Assembly: GCF_903970965.1 (NCBI RefSeq)
Contig: NZ_CAJCKW010000005.1
Location: forward strand, 124,001-188,000
Direction of reading: 5' to 3'
DNA: 64,000 nt
Source of the DNA: Aureimonas sp. ME7
GTDB taxonomy: Bacteria > Pseudomonadota > Alphaproteobacteria > Rhizobiales > Rhizobiaceae
Under the pieces are notes generated by a model. It saw only the letters and a list, made by a program, of their open reading frames with translations, made no database searches and was not told the DNA's origin. This document shows, piece after piece, positions 42,408-54,281 of this stretch. Made by a program: the position numbers and the translations under genes. Positions within the stretch are counted from its first letter, which is position 1. Each line of letters opens with the position of its first letter.

Positions 42408-42983
42408 ATGACCTGCGAGGACAGTTGCTTGGATGCCGACGACGAATGTCGGCTCGAAGCCCACCATCTTTTTCTGCGGTCCGCGGGAATAGCCGATGCG
42501 CCCGAGATCGCGCGTCATGCGAACGACCGGCATCTGGCGGAAATGACGTCGCGCATTCCCCATCCCTATACGCTGGGCCACGCCGAGGCGTTTCTGGCGG
42601 GGTCGGCGGACGAACTGGTGCTGACCATTCGCGACCGCACGTCCGGCACGTTTCTCGGCTTGTGCAGCCTGGCGGCACGCGAGCGGGAAGGCGTCGCCGA
42701 GCTCGGCTACTGGATCGCCCGCCCCTTCTGGGGCCGAGGGCATGCGACCGAGGCAGCGCAGACCGTCCTCGACTACGGGTTCGGGCCCCTTTCGCTCGAC
42801 GCCATCGAAGTGCGCTGCCGCGTCATCAACAATGCTTCGCGCCGCGTGATTCAAAAATGCGGCTTCGGCTATGTGGGAACGGGCCTTTCCACCTCGCTCG
42901 CGGCCGGGCGGGTCGCCAGCGAAACCTATCGGATGGATCGGCGCACCTGGCAGTCCTTGAAGAGTTGGGGCGTCGGCCGGTGA
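42408..42983 (+). CDS. GNAT-family N-acetyltransferase (RimJ-type)
   Basis: A 191-residue acetyltransferase using acetyl-CoA. It shows the RimJ/RimL-like pattern: LFLRSAGIADAPEIARHAND, then VAELGYWIARPFWGRGHATE with the acetyl-CoA loop, and CRVINNASRRVIQKCGFGYV. The ATG at 42408 follows GGAGGGG; a longer frame upstream runs through the terminator and is not credible. Presence between rpmA and obgE is common in this order of bacteria. The substrate is unknown; ribosomal or small-molecule amines are possible. It overlaps the next gene as GTGA. Confidence 0.88.
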   Translation: MTCEDSCLDADDECRLEAHHLFLRSAGIADAPEIARHANDRHLAEMTSRIPHPYTLGHAEAFLAGSADELVLTIRDRTSGTFLGLCSLAAREREGVAELGYWIARPFWGRGHATEAAQTVLDYGFGPLSLDAIEVRCRVINNASRRVIQKCGFGYVGTGLSTSLAAGRVASETYRMDRRTWQSLKSWGVGR

Positions 42984-43549
42984 AAAGGCGATGTCTTTTC
43001 TTCGCTGGGATCCTGGCACCTGTGATGCTGGCGGCGCTTCACCAACCTGCGCTGGCCCAGGCGCACGATACGACGGACGTCTTTGCGTTCTTCGACGGTC
43101 GGAGCGTCAGCGAGGGTCGCATCCGCACCCTTCTCGTGTTCAAGGAGACGTTCACCGCCACGTTTCAGGGCCGGGCCGTCGCCGATCATCTCGATCTCGA
43201 CGAGCGCTTCCACTTCGAAGACGGCGAGCGGTTGCAGCGGTGGGCGCTGGATCGAAACGGCATGAGTGTGTCGGGCACGGTTCGCACGGAACAAAAGGAC
43301 GGTGCCCTGAGCCAGCCATTCCCCGTTCGGGGCGAGCTGACGACGGACGGCATGGTTCTCCATTATCAGAGCATCGCGCCGGGCGGCGGTTCCCTCCTGC
43401 TGAACTTTCGCCACGAGATGCATGCGAACGCCGACGCAACGATCGCCAACACGGTCGGCGTTTCGAAGTTCGGTCTGCCCCTGGCGCGATCGAGCGTGAC
43501 CTTCGCCAAGAGCGAGGACGCCTTACGGGCGCACGACCAGCCGCGATGA
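42980..43549 (+). CDS. Secreted DUF3833-like protein
   Basis: A 189-residue protein with a signal peptide (MKRRCLFFAGILAPVMLAAL, cleavage near ALAQA). The mature part has the DUF3833 pattern DVFAFFDGRSVSEGRIRTLL, HLDLDERFHFEDGERLQRWA, and LLLNFRHEMHANADATIANT. The start is the GTG at 42980 overlapping the acetyltransferase stop. It is likely periplasmic or a lipocalin-like envelope protein; no catalytic residues are known for the family. Confidence 0.78.
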   Translation: MKRRCLFFAGILAPVMLAALHQPALAQAHDTTDVFAFFDGRSVSEGRIRTLLVFKETFTATFQGRAVADHLDLDERFHFEDGERLQRWALDRNGMSVSGTVRTEQKDGALSQPFPVRGELTTDGMVLHYQSIAPGGGSLLLNFRHEMHANADATIANTVGVSKFGLPLARSSVTFAKSEDALRAHDQPR

Positions 43550-45850
<2,301 letters not shown>

Positions 45851-45861
<11 letters not shown>

Positions 45862-47125
45862 GGTAGCCGACCTCCAGGGCCTGATGCGCAACATGGGCGC
45901 GCGCGCCAAGGCCGCCTCGCGGATCCTCGCCCAAAGCCCGCCCGAGACCAAGGACGCCGCGCTGCGCGCCATGGCGGACGCGGTGGAAGCCGCGACGCAC
46001 GAAATCCTCGCCGCCAATGCTGAAGATCTCGAGCGCGCGCGAAGCTCCGCCATGGCCGCGTCCTTCATCGACCGGCTGACGCTGAACGAGGCGCGGATCG
46101 CGGGCATCGCCGAGAGCCTTCGCGACATCGCCGCCCTGCCCGATCCGGTGGGTGCCGTCGCCGCCGAGTGGACCCGGCCCAACGGGCTCGTCATCCGGCG
46201 CGTGAGGACGCCCATCGGCACGATCGGCGTGATCTACGAGAGCCGGCCGAACGTGACGGCCGATGCCGGCGCCCTGTGCCTCAAATCCGGCAACGCGGTG
46301 ATCCTGCGCGGCGGCTCGGATTCGGCGCGCTCGTCGGCCGCCATCCATGCGGCCCTCGCGCGCGGCCTCGAAGCCGCCGGCCTGCCGGCGGACGCGATCC
46401 AGATCGTGCCGGTGTCCGACCGCGCGGCCGTCGGCGAGATGCTGGCGGGACTGGACGGGGCGGTCGACGTGATCGTGCCGCGCGGCGGGCGTTCGCTGGT
46501 GGAGCGCGTCCAGCGCGATGCCCGCGTGCCCGTGTTCGCCCATCTGGAAGGCCTGTGCCACGTCTATGTCGACAAATCAGCCGATATCGATATGGCGGTA
46601 TCGGTCGCGGTGAACTCCAAGATGCGGCGCACCGGCGTTTGCGGGTCGGCGGAAACGCTGCTCGTGGACGAGGCGGTGGCCGGCACGCACCTTCTGCCGA
46701 TCCTCGACGCGCTGCGCGCGGCAGGCTGCGAGGTGCGCGGCTCGGGTGCCGTTCGCGCGCTCGACCCCGCCGCCGTCCCCGCGACGGACGAGGACTTCCG
46801 CACCGAATATCTCGACGCGATCATCTCGGTCGACCTCGTGAACGGCGTCGAAGGGGCGATCTCGCATATCGCCCGCTATTCCTCCGGCCATACGGAATCG
46901 ATCGTCACGCAGGATCCGGCAGCGGCCGAGCGCTTCTTCGGTGCGGTGGATTCGGCGATCCTCCTGCACAACGCCTCCACCCAGTTCGCCGACGGCGGCG
47001 AGTTCGGTTTCGGCGGCGAGATCGGCATCGCCACGGGCAAGATGCACGCGCGCGGACCCGTCGGGGTGGAGCAGTTGACGAGCTTCAACTACCGCGTCTC
47101 GGGATCGGGCCAGCTCCGGCCTTGA
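45851..47125 (+). CDS. proA: Glutamate-5-semialdehyde dehydrogenase
   Basis: A 424-residue NADPH-dependent enzyme reducing glutamyl-5-phosphate, second step of proline synthesis. It belongs to the aldehyde dehydrogenase fold. The active-site Cys is in [14 protein letters not shown]; other marks are [32 protein letters not shown] and [18 protein letters not shown] at 45851 inside the proB end, with GAAGGAG just before. The stop overlaps the TTG of nadD. Confidence 0.97.
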
Positions 47126-47763
47126 ACTCAGGTCCCGCGCTTCGCCCGCCCCTGCCCGCCAACCTGCGCCTGCCTCCCGCCCCCGCCGGGGCGCGGATCG
47201 GGCTGTTCGGCGGGTCGTTCAATCCGCCGCACGAGGGGCACCTCCTCGTGGCCGAGACCGCGCTTCGTCGCCTCGGGCTCGATCGGCTGTGGTGGATCGT
47301 CACGCCCGGCAATCCGCTGAAGGCCGGGCGCCCGCTGGCGCCGCTCGCGGAGCGCATCGCCGCCTGCCGCGATCTGGCCCGCGATCGGCGCATCGTCGTC
47401 ACCGGTTTCGAGGCCGCCCATCGTATTCGCTACACCGCCGACATGGTGGAACTGGTTCGCGCCCGGCGGCCGAACGCGCGGTTCGTCTGGGTGATGGGGG
47501 CGGACAATCTTGCCGGCTTCCATCTCTGGCAGTCCTGGCGGGCGATCGCGCAGAGCCTGCCGATCGCGGTCATCGACCGGCCTGGCGCGACGCTCGCCCC
47601 CATGAGTTCGCGCGCCGCGCGCACCCTGTGGCGCCATCGGCTCGACGAGCGCGACGCCCCGCTCCTGCCCTTCGCCGCGCCGCCCGCCTGGGTGTTCCTG
47701 CACGGGCGGCGCTCGACGCTGTCCTCCACCGCGGTTCGCGAAGCGTTAAGCCGTTCGTCTTGA
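47122..47763 (+). CDS. nadD: Nicotinate-nucleotide adenylyltransferase
   Basis: A 213-residue enzyme making deamido-NAD from nicotinate mononucleotide and ATP. The nucleotidyltransferase signature is [20 protein letters not shown], and the C-terminal motif is [23 protein letters not shown] is also conserved. No ATG is available before the catalytic start; the TTG at 47122 overlaps the proA stop (TTGA) and gives an about 28-residue leader, common in related bacteria. Position obgE-proB-proA-nadD-rsfS is the normal order. Confidence 0.92.
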   Translation: MNSGPALRPPLPANLRLPPAPAGARIGLFGGSFNPPHEGHLLVAETALRRLGLDRLWWIVTPGNPLKAGRPLAPLAERIAACRDLARDRRIVVTGFEAAHRIRYTADMVELVRARRPNARFVWVMGADNLAGFHLWQSWRAIAQSLPIAVIDRPGATLAPMSSRAARTLWRHRLDERDAPLLPFAAPPAWVFLHGRRSTLSSTAVREALSRSS

Positions 47764-47835
47764 AAGGGTCACGGAGGCTTGCCACCTTGATCGAAGACCG
47801 GCAAAGAACAAGTGCCGTGCCCCGCTCGCACAAGG

Positions 47836-48258
47836 ATGATTGACCTGAGCCCCGTCGCCGAAATGAAATCGCAAGTCGAAGCCGCATCCGCCGATCCGTC
47901 CACCGAGGTCGCCGCCGATCGCCCGATGATCGATGTCGTGATCGCAAGCCTCGACGATTCCAAGGCCGAGGAAGTGGTCTCCATCGATCTGCGCACCCGG
48001 TCGGCGCTCGCCGACCATATGGTGATCGCGTCGGGCCGCTCGCATCGCCACGTGTCGGCCGTCGCCGACCATCTCCTGCGCGACCTGAAGGAAGCCGGCT
48101 TCGGCAATGCCAAGGTCGAGGGCTTGCAGAACGGCGATTGGGTGCTGATCGATACGGGCGACATCATCGTCCACATCTTCCGCCCCGAGGTCCGCTCCTT
48201 CTACAACATCGAGAAGATGTGGAGCCTCAGCGAATCCAAGGATTCGACGGTTCATTGA
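47836..48258 (+). CDS. rsfS: Ribosomal silencing factor
   Basis: A 140-residue protein of the RsfS/Iojap family, which binds bL14 and blocks subunit joining in stationary phase. Conserved stretches are VIASLDDSKAEEVVSIDL, DHMVIASGRSHRHVSAVADH, DWVLIDTGDIIVHIFRPEVR and FYNIEKMW. I chose the ATG at 47836 with AAGG before it; a GTG at 47812 adds eight residues. It lies between nadD and rlmH as usual. Confidence 0.93.
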   Translation: MIDLSPVAEMKSQVEAASADPSTEVAADRPMIDVVIASLDDSKAEEVVSIDLRTRSALADHMVIASGRSHRHVSAVADHLLRDLKEAGFGNAKVEGLQNGDWVLIDTGDIIVHIFRPEVRSFYNIEKMWSLSESKDSTVH

Positions 48259-48282
48259 ACCGGGCGACCCGGTTCTGACGCG

Positions 48283-48765
48283 GTGCGCCTCTGGATCGTC
48301 GCCGTCGGCCGGATGAAGTCCGGGCCGGAGCCCGAGCTCGTCGCCCGCTATCTCGACCGGTTGCGCAAGAGTGGCACCGCGCTCGGCCTCGAATGGGGCG
48401 GCGTCACGGAACTCACCGAAGCACGCCAGACCACGACGCCGGAGCGCAAGCGCGACGAGGCCGCGCGCATCGCGGACGCGCTGCCTGCCGGCGCGCGTTT
48501 CGTGGTTCTGGACGAGACCGGCAAGACGCCCGACTCACCCGAATTTGCCGACCTCATCGCCCGGTGGCGCGATTCCGGCATCCGCGATCTCGCCTTCGTC
48601 ATCGGCGGCCCGGATGGGCTCGACCCGTCGCTGCGCGCCAAGGCCGAGAAGGCGATTGCCTTCGGTCGCCTCACCCTCCCCCATCAGATCGTGCGCATCC
48701 TTCTCGCCGAGCAGCTCTACCGCGCGACGACGATCCTTTCCGGGCACCCCTATCACCGCGCTTGA
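48283..48765 (+). CDS. rlmH: 23S rRNA pseudouridine-1915 N3-methyltransferase
   Basis: A 160-residue SPOUT-class methyltransferase that modifies 23S rRNA helix 69. The knotted SAM site shows LAFVIGGPDGLDPSLR, and the C-terminus LPHQIVRILLAEQLYRATTI followed by SGHPYHRA is conserved. The N-terminus MRLWIVAVGRMKSGPEPELV starts at GTG 48283. It follows rsfS by 24 bases. Confidence 0.94.
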   Translation: MRLWIVAVGRMKSGPEPELVARYLDRLRKSGTALGLEWGGVTELTEARQTTTPERKRDEAARIADALPAGARFVVLDETGKTPDSPEFADLIARWRDSGIRDLAFVIGGPDGLDPSLRAKAEKAIAFGRLTLPHQIVRILLAEQLYRATTILSGHPYHRA

Positions 48766-48958
48766 ACCCGAGCGCCGGCGATGTCGATCCGCCACAACTC
48801 GTTGAAAATCATGAGATCGCAGGCCGTTGGTCATGGAACAGCCGCGCTCGCCGGTTTGCAATCGCAGCAAGGCGGGCGGTCCGTCATGGTTGATGAAATC
48901 TTAAACCCTTTCCTCGATCCTGGCCGAGCCTTCGAGGAGCGGTGATCGGGATCAGGAC

Positions 48959-50401
48959 GTGCAGGGCTTGGGCAAATTCGGGCATGCGAAGGCGACGCGG
49001 AGCTTGATGCTCGGCCTTTTCCTGTCGGCGACCGTCCTTCCCCCGGCTCACGCGGCGCCGGACGGCGGCGCTCGGGAAACGCAGGACATCGCCTCCCGCC
49101 TCGCCGGCAACCAGGCCGAGTTGCAGCGGATCGGCGACGAGATCCGCCGCTCGCAGGAGCTTTCCGCTCGCTTGGACAAGGAGATCGCGGCGCTCGCGGC
49201 GGACCGCGACGGCATCCGACAGGCGATGATCACGGCGGCCGCCGAGCAGAAGCGCATCTCCGTCGAACTCGCGGCCTCCAGCGAGCGCCTCTCCGCCCTT
49301 CAGGGTCAGGAAGGCACCGTCAAGGCGTCGCTGCGCGAGCGGCGCGGCGTCCTCGCCGAGGTTCTGGCCGCGCTGGAGCGCATGGGCCGCAAGCCGCCCC
49401 CGGCGCTCCTGGTGAAGCCAGACGATGCGCTGGGCTCGGTTCGCAGCGCCATTCTTCTCGGCGCGGTGGTGCCCGAAATGCGCGAGCAGACCGCCAAGCT
49501 CGTGGCAGACCTCACTCGGCTGTCCGCGATCCGGAAGGAACTCGAAGACGAACGGACCACCTTTGCCGAAGCCGAGCGACGCGGGGTCGAGGAAGAGGCA
49601 CGCCTCGAGCGTCTTCTGGCGGAGAAGCAGAAGCTGGAAGCCGACGGACGCCAGCGGATCGGCGAGGAGAACCGTCGCGCCGCCGAACTCGCCGCCCGCG
49701 CCACGACGCTGAACGATCTGATCGCCACCCTGGAAGCCGAGGCCACGCGCGCCGAGGCGGCCGAGAAGGAGCGCCTGCGGCTGGCCGAAGCCGCCGAGGC
49801 CGAACGCGCCCGGCAGGCCGAAGCGGCGGAGAAGAGCGCACCGGACGAGGCCGAGAGCCGCGTCGCCGAAACGCCGGACGCCGAGAAGCCGGCGGGCGCC
49901 TACGATATCGCGGCACTGCGTCGCGAAATGACGAAACTGGAACCCGCCGCCCCATTTTCGACATTGAAGAAGAGCCTCGTACGCCCCGTGGCAGGCCGGC
50001 AGATACGGCGTTTTGCCGAAGGAGACGGAATTGGGCGACCGTCTTCCGGCATCGTTCTGGCGGCGCGCTCCGGCGATGTCGTGACCGCACCGGCGGAAGG
50101 TCACGTCCTTTATGCGGGTCCGTTCCGATCCTATGGGCAACTCTTGATCCTGAACGCCGGCGATGGCTATCATATCGTGTTGGCCGGCATGAGCCGGATC
50201 GATGTGGCGGTTGGTCAGTTCGTTCTGGCCGGCGAGCCGTTGGCGGCCATGGGGCCGTTGCGGGTCGCCAGCGCGGCGGAAGCGGACGTGTCGAATGCCG
50301 AACCCTCGCTCTACGTGGAATTTCGCAAGGACGGGAAACCGGTCGATCCGACCCCCTGGTGGGCGGATGGATCATCTGGAAGGACGAGGAATGATACGTA
50401 A
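48959..50401 (+). CDS. Murein hydrolase activator, EnvC-like, with degenerate LytM domain
   Basis: A 480-residue exported protein. The signal segment SLMLGLFLSATVLPPAHAA ends near residue 33. Long coiled coils follow (about 40-310), rich in Ala, Glu and Arg. The C-terminal LytM/M23-like domain (about 350-470) keeps the fold pattern VTAPAEGHVLYAGPFRSYGQ but lacks the zinc ligands: the first HxxxD is GRPSSGIVLAARSG and HLHFE is replaced by LYVEF. This matches EnvC-type proteins that activate amidases during division rather than cut murein themselves. Start GTG at 48959. It overlaps ctpA by 11 bases. Confidence 0.87.
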   Translation: MQGLGKFGHAKATRSLMLGLFLSATVLPPAHAAPDGGARETQDIASRLAGNQAELQRIGDEIRRSQELSARLDKEIAALAADRDGIRQAMITAAAEQKRISVELAASSERLSALQGQEGTVKASLRERRGVLAEVLAALERMGRKPPPALLVKPDDALGSVRSAILLGAVVPEMREQTAKLVADLTRLSAIRKELEDERTTFAEAERRGVEEEARLERLLAEKQKLEADGRQRIGEENRRAAELAARATTLNDLIATLEAEATRAEAAEKERLRLAEAAEAERARQAEAAEKSAPDEAESRVAETPDAEKPAGAYDIAALRREMTKLEPAAPFSTLKKSLVRPVAGRQIRRFAEGDGIGRPSSGIVLAARSGDVVTAPAEGHVLYAGPFRSYGQLLILNAGDGYHIVLAGMSRIDVAVGQFVLAGEPLAAMGPLRVASAAEADVSNAEPSLYVEFRKDGKPVDPTPWWADGSSGRTRNDT

Positions 50402-51737
50402 GCTCTCCATTCTCTTCGCCGGAGCGCTTTTGGGTGCGACCGCGATGACCGCGTTCGTCGGCCCGCATGCCGGCGTCGCCAATGCCGCCGGGTCCGACAC
50501 CTATCGCCAGCTCGCGATCTTCGGCGACGTGTTCGAGCGCGTGCGCGCCCAGTACGTGGACGTTCCCGACGACCAGAAGCTGATCGAGACCGCGATCAAC
50601 GGCATGCTGACCTCGCTCGACCCGCATTCGAGCTACATGAACGCCAAGGAAACGGCGGATATGCGCACCGAAACGCGCGGTGAGTTCGGCGGCCTCGGCA
50701 TCGAGGTCACCATGGAGAACGAGCTCGTCAAGGTGATCTCGCCCTTCGACGGGACCCCGGCCGACAAGGCCGGCGTGCTGGCGGGCGACCTCATCGCCGA
50801 GATCAACGGCGAGCAGGTTCGCGGGCTGACGCTCGCCGAAGCCGTCGAGAAGATGAAGGGCGAGATCGGCACGTCCGTCGATCTCGTGATCGTGCGCGAA
50901 GGCGCGACCCAGCCCGTGCGGCTTTCGATCGAGCGCGCCGAGATCAAGGTCCCGTCCGTGCGCCACACGGTCGAGAACGACGTCGGCTACATCAAGCTTC
51001 TGCGTTTCAACGAGCAGACGACGTCCGGCATGGAAGAGGCGATCGCCGACATCAAGTCGAAGATTCCCGCCGACAAGCTCAAGGGCTACGTGCTCGACCT
51101 GCGCCGCAACCCGGGCGGCCTGCTCGACGAGGCGGTCAGCGTGTCCGACGCGTTCCTCGAAAGCGGCGAGATCGTCTCGACGCGTGGCCGCAACGCCGAG
51201 GAAACCCGCCGCTACAACGCCCGCTCGGGCGACGACGTGGACGGCAAGCCGGTGGTGGTACTGGTCAACGGCGGATCGGCCTCGGCCTCCGAGATCGTCG
51301 CCGGCGCCCTGCAGGACCAGAAGCGCGCGACCGTCGTCGGCTCGCGTTCCTTCGGCAAGGGCTCGGTGCAGACCATCATTCCGCTGGGCGCCAACGGCGC
51401 GCTGCGTCTGACGACGGCGCTCTACTACACCCCGTCCGGCTCCTCCATCCAGGGTCGCGGCATCCGCCCCGACATCGAGGTCGATCAGCCGCTGCCCGAG
51501 GAAATCAAGGCGCAGATGGGTCTGAAGGCCGACGAGGATCTGAAGATGGGCGAATCGTCCCTTCGGGGCCACATCCAGGGCGCCGAGGAGGGCGACGAGG
51601 GCTCCGGCTCGCTGGACTACGTGCCGCCGGAAGCCAAGGACGATCTCCAGATGCAGTACGCGCTGGAACTCCTGCGCGGCACCAAGACCAACGCGGCCTT
51701 CCCGCCGAAGCAGGACTCGGCCTCCGTCGCGAACTGA
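50391..51737 (+). CDS. ctpA: Carboxy-terminal processing protease, S41 family
   Basis: A 448-residue periplasmic serine protease. A signal peptide spans about residues 1-32 (LSILFAGALLGATAMTAF). A PDZ domain (about 90-165) contains RGEFGGLGIEVTMENELVKV and AGDLIAEINGEQVRG. The Ser-Lys catalytic site is LVNGGSASASEIVAGALQD with SFGKGSVQTI. LKGYVLDLRRNPGGLL is also conserved. It trims or degrades envelope proteins, often murein hydrolases, fitting its coupling to the EnvC-like gene. Start ATG 50391 after AGGACGAGGA. A terminator follows. Confidence 0.95.
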   Translation: MIRKLSILFAGALLGATAMTAFVGPHAGVANAAGSDTYRQLAIFGDVFERVRAQYVDVPDDQKLIETAINGMLTSLDPHSSYMNAKETADMRTETRGEFGGLGIEVTMENELVKVISPFDGTPADKAGVLAGDLIAEINGEQVRGLTLAEAVEKMKGEIGTSVDLVIVREGATQPVRLSIERAEIKVPSVRHTVENDVGYIKLLRFNEQTTSGMEEAIADIKSKIPADKLKGYVLDLRRNPGGLLDEAVSVSDAFLESGEIVSTRGRNAEETRRYNARSGDDVDGKPVVVLVNGGSASASEIVAGALQDQKRATVVGSRSFGKGSVQTIIPLGANGALRLTTALYYTPSGSSIQGRGIRPDIEVDQPLPEEIKAQMGLKADEDLKMGESSLRGHIQGAEEGDEGSGSLDYVPPEAKDDLQMQYALELLRGTKTNAAFPPKQDSASVAN

Positions 51738-51760
51738 GGCGAGTCCCATTTCCATCGAAG

Positions 51761-51790
51761 GGCCCCGGCGACGACGCCGGGGCCTTTTTC
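51761..51790 (+). terminator. Rho-independent terminator after ctpA
   Basis: ggccccggcg pairs with cgccggggcc over the loop acga, followed by tttttcg. It is 24 bases after the ctpA stop. Confidence 0.9.
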
Positions 51791-51928
51791 GTTCGCCCTT
51801 AACGCTTCGAGACCGTTCGGGACGACCGTGGGCGGATCGCCGGGTGAAGCCGGGCATCCGATCGGCGACGATCATCCGTCCCCGCACGTTCTAAGCTCCG
51901 ATCCAGTTCTGCGTCCTATGAAGGATGC

Positions 51929-53098
51929 ATGCGTGACGAGCTCTACCGCCCCCTTGGCCAGGACCTGCAGCCGACCGACAGCCGCTCCCCGCCGCAAACG
52001 GGACGCTGGATCGCGGCTGCATCCGCAATCGCGCTTCTCGCTGCCGGCTCGGCCTTCACCGCCGCCACGCAGCCCCATTTCGCCCCGGCGCCCGCCGCGC
52101 CCTCCCCCGAGCCGATACTGTCCGCGAAGCTCGCGGAGACGCCGCCGCCCGAGCCCTCGATCGTTCGGATGAACCCGAATGGCGGCGTCACCATCACGGA
52201 CGGCATGGGCACGCGCCCGCTGGTGGACGACGCCAATCCCTATACCGGCTCGATCCGCGTCCTGGAGCCGGGCTCGCTGCGCCAGCCGCAGGCCTTTGCC
52301 CATCTGCCGGATCAGGAACTCTTGGAAATGACCGACGGGGGCGCCCTGCCCGTTCGCGGCGGCGACGGACGGCGGCCGCTGGACGTCTATGCCGGCGCCT
52401 GGTCGGGCTCGGGCGGCACGCGCATCGCGCTCGTGGTCGGCGGGATCGGCATCAGCCAGACCGGCTCGCAGAAGGCCGTCAACGACCTGCCGCCGAGCGT
52501 GACGCTGGGCTTTGCCGCCGAGGGCAACAGCCTCGACCGCTGGATGCAGAGCGCGCGGCGCAGCGGCCACGAACTCGTCCTTCAGGCGCCGCTGGAACCC
52601 ATGGGCTATCCGCAGGTGTCGGCGGGCGAGCACACGCTCACCGTCGCGGATGCGGCCGCCGGGCATTTCGATGCCCTTCGCTGGTCCATGGGGCGGCTCA
52701 CCAACTATGTCGGCGTCATGAATTACATGGGCGCCCGCTTCAACGCCGATCCCGCCGCCCTGCAGCCCTTCCTCGGCGAACTATCCCGCCGTGGTCTCCT
52801 CTATCTCGACGACGGAACGTCGCCGCGCTCGCAGACCCGCGATGTGGCGCTCGCCAGCGGAACGCCGTTTGCCGCAGCCGATCTCGTGCTCGACGCCGAC
52901 CGGACGCCGGATGCCATTGCCCGTCAGCTCGACGTCCTGGAGCGGATCGCCCGCGCGAAGGGCACGGCGATCGGCAGCGCCAGCGCGTTCGAAACCACCG
53001 TCGACGTCATCGCCGCCTGGACCGCCGCCGCGCAGCAGCGCGGCATCGAGATCGTTCCCATCTCGGCTCTCGCCTTCGATCCGGAAGCTCGGACCTAA
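51929..53098 (+). CDS. Divergent polysaccharide deacetylase family protein
   Basis: A 389-residue membrane-anchored or exported protein. One hydrophobic segment (WIAAASAIALLAAGSAFTAA, about residues 27-46) is followed by a Pro-rich linker. The C-terminal domain (about 165-385) is of the divergent polysaccharide deacetylase type: RIALVVGGIGISQTGSQKAV, ELVLQAPLEPMGYP, VGVMNYMGARFNADP and LLYLDDGTSPRSQT. The metal ligands of true deacetylases are not all conserved in this family. It is in its standard place after ctpA and before rppH, suggesting an envelope role. Confidence 0.88.
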   Translation: MRDELYRPLGQDLQPTDSRSPPQTGRWIAAASAIALLAAGSAFTAATQPHFAPAPAAPSPEPILSAKLAETPPPEPSIVRMNPNGGVTITDGMGTRPLVDDANPYTGSIRVLEPGSLRQPQAFAHLPDQELLEMTDGGALPVRGGDGRRPLDVYAGAWSGSGGTRIALVVGGIGISQTGSQKAVNDLPPSVTLGFAAEGNSLDRWMQSARRSGHELVLQAPLEPMGYPQVSAGEHTLTVADAAAGHFDALRWSMGRLTNYVGVMNYMGARFNADPAALQPFLGELSRRGLLYLDDGTSPRSQTRDVALASGTPFAAADLVLDADRTPDAIARQLDVLERIARAKGTAIGSASAFETTVDVIAAWTAAAQQRGIEIVPISALAFDPEART

Positions 53099-53179
53099 CG
53101 GCGACGCCCGCCGGGCGCGCGGTTTCATCCGGGGGGACCTTGGGTTAGAACGGGTTCGACCCGAACTCCCGGAGATGCC

Positions 53180-53692
53180 ATGTCCCCCTCCCCCGATACG
53201 CTGCCCTATCGCCCCTGCGTCGGCATCATGGTCCTGAACGCGCGAGGTCAGGTGTTCGTCGGGCGACGGATTGCGGAGCCGAAGGGAGAGATGGACGGAG
53301 CGCTCCAGCTCTGGCAGATGCCGCAAGGCGGCATCGACGAGGGCGAGGACGCGCTGGAGGCCGCCAAGCGCGAGCTTTACGAGGAAACGGGGATCCGTTC
53401 CGTATCCCTGCTCGACGCCACCAAGGACTGGGTCCGCTACGAACTCCCGCCCGAACTCGTCGGCATCGCCCTTAAGGGTCGCTTCCGCGGCCAGAAACAG
53501 AAATGGTTCGCCTTTCGCTTTGAGGGACAGGAAAGCGAGATCCAGATCGATCCGCCGCCCGGCAACCACACGGCCGAGTTCAGCGAATGGGCATGGAAAT
53601 CGTTGGACGAGGCGCTCGACCTCATCGTTCCCTTCAAACGTCCGGTCTACGAGACCGTGATCGCCACCTTCCGTCATCTGGAGGCGGCGTGA
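53180..53692 (+). CDS. rppH: RNA pyrophosphohydrolase
   Basis: A 170-residue Nudix hydrolase that removes pyrophosphate from the 5' end of transcripts and so starts decay. The Nudix box reads [20 protein letters not shown] followed by TG. RppH-type marks are [28 protein letters not shown] and [14 protein letters not shown] at 53180 after GGAG. The stop shares bases with the next start (TGATG). Confidence 0.94.
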   Translation: MSPSPDTLPYRPCVGIMVLNARGQVFVGRRIAEPKGEMDGALQLWQMPQGGIDEGEDALEAAKRELYEETGIRSVSLLDATKDWVRYELPPELVGIALKGRFRGQKQKWFAFRFEGQESEIQIDPPPGNHTAEFSEWAWKSLDEALDLIVPFKRPVYETVIATFRHLEAA

Positions 53693-54216
53693 TGGCTCGC
53701 GCGAACGACGAACTCGTGATCCGGGAGATGGGCGCCGGCGAGCTCGTTCTCGTCGAGACGATCCATGCGGCAGCCTTCGGTCGAGACACGGAAGCCCGCC
53801 TGCCACATGAGATCATCTCGGCCGGTCACGACGTCATTTCCGTCGTCGCGCTCGACGGGGACTACTTCGTCGCGCACGCGCTGTTCACGGCCTTGGAAGG
53901 CGCCGACCGCGCCTTGGCGCTGGGTCCGGTCGCCGTCGTGCCGGATCGGCAGGGCCATGGGATCGGGGTCCGCCTCGTCCGCTTCGGCCTCGATCTCGCG
54001 CGCCGGCGCGGCTGGCGCTCGGTCTTCGTCCTCGGCGATCCCGCCTTCTACGGCCGGCTCGGCTTCCGCGCTGATCTTGCGCGCGGCGCCATCGTGCCCT
54101 GGGCAGGACCCAACTTCCAGGCGCTGGAACTCGACCCCGGCGCCCTGTCCGGCTGGTCCGGCATCCTCGTCTATCCCAAGGCCTTCGGCAGCGGCGAAGA
54201 CGAAACCGACGACTGA
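53692..54216 (+). CDS. GNAT-family N-acetyltransferase (YhbS-like)
   Basis: A 174-residue acetyltransferase coupled to rppH by a TGATG overlap. The acetyl-CoA binding region is LALGPVAVVPDRQGHGIGVR, and the C-terminal part SVFVLGDPAFYGRLGFRADL is typical of YhbS-like proteins. The N-terminus is LVIREMGAGELVLVETIHAA. The substrate is unknown. Confidence 0.88.
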   Translation: MARANDELVIREMGAGELVLVETIHAAAFGRDTEARLPHEIISAGHDVISVVALDGDYFVAHALFTALEGADRALALGPVAVVPDRQGHGIGVRLVRFGLDLARRRGWRSVFVLGDPAFYGRLGFRADLARGAIVPWAGPNFQALELDPGALSGWSGILVYPKAFGSGEDETDD

Positions 54217-54230
54217 CCGCAGATACAGAA

Positions 54231-54256
54231 AAGGGCCCGGAAACCTCCGAGCCCTT
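54231..54256. terminator. Bidirectional terminator between the acetyltransferase gene and atpC
   Basis: aagggcccgg and ccgagccctt form an imperfect stem around a 6-base loop. On the minus strand it is followed by TTCTG, serving the atp operon; on the plus strand it lies 15 bases after the acetyltransferase stop. Confidence 0.7.
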
Positions 54257-54281
54257 TCGAATCTTCGATGTGGAGTCTCGA

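Noticed and set aside
46168-47121. Long upstream extension of nadD through proA
   Set aside because: It reads proA in a wrong frame; the TTG at 47122 overlapping the proA stop is the sensible start.
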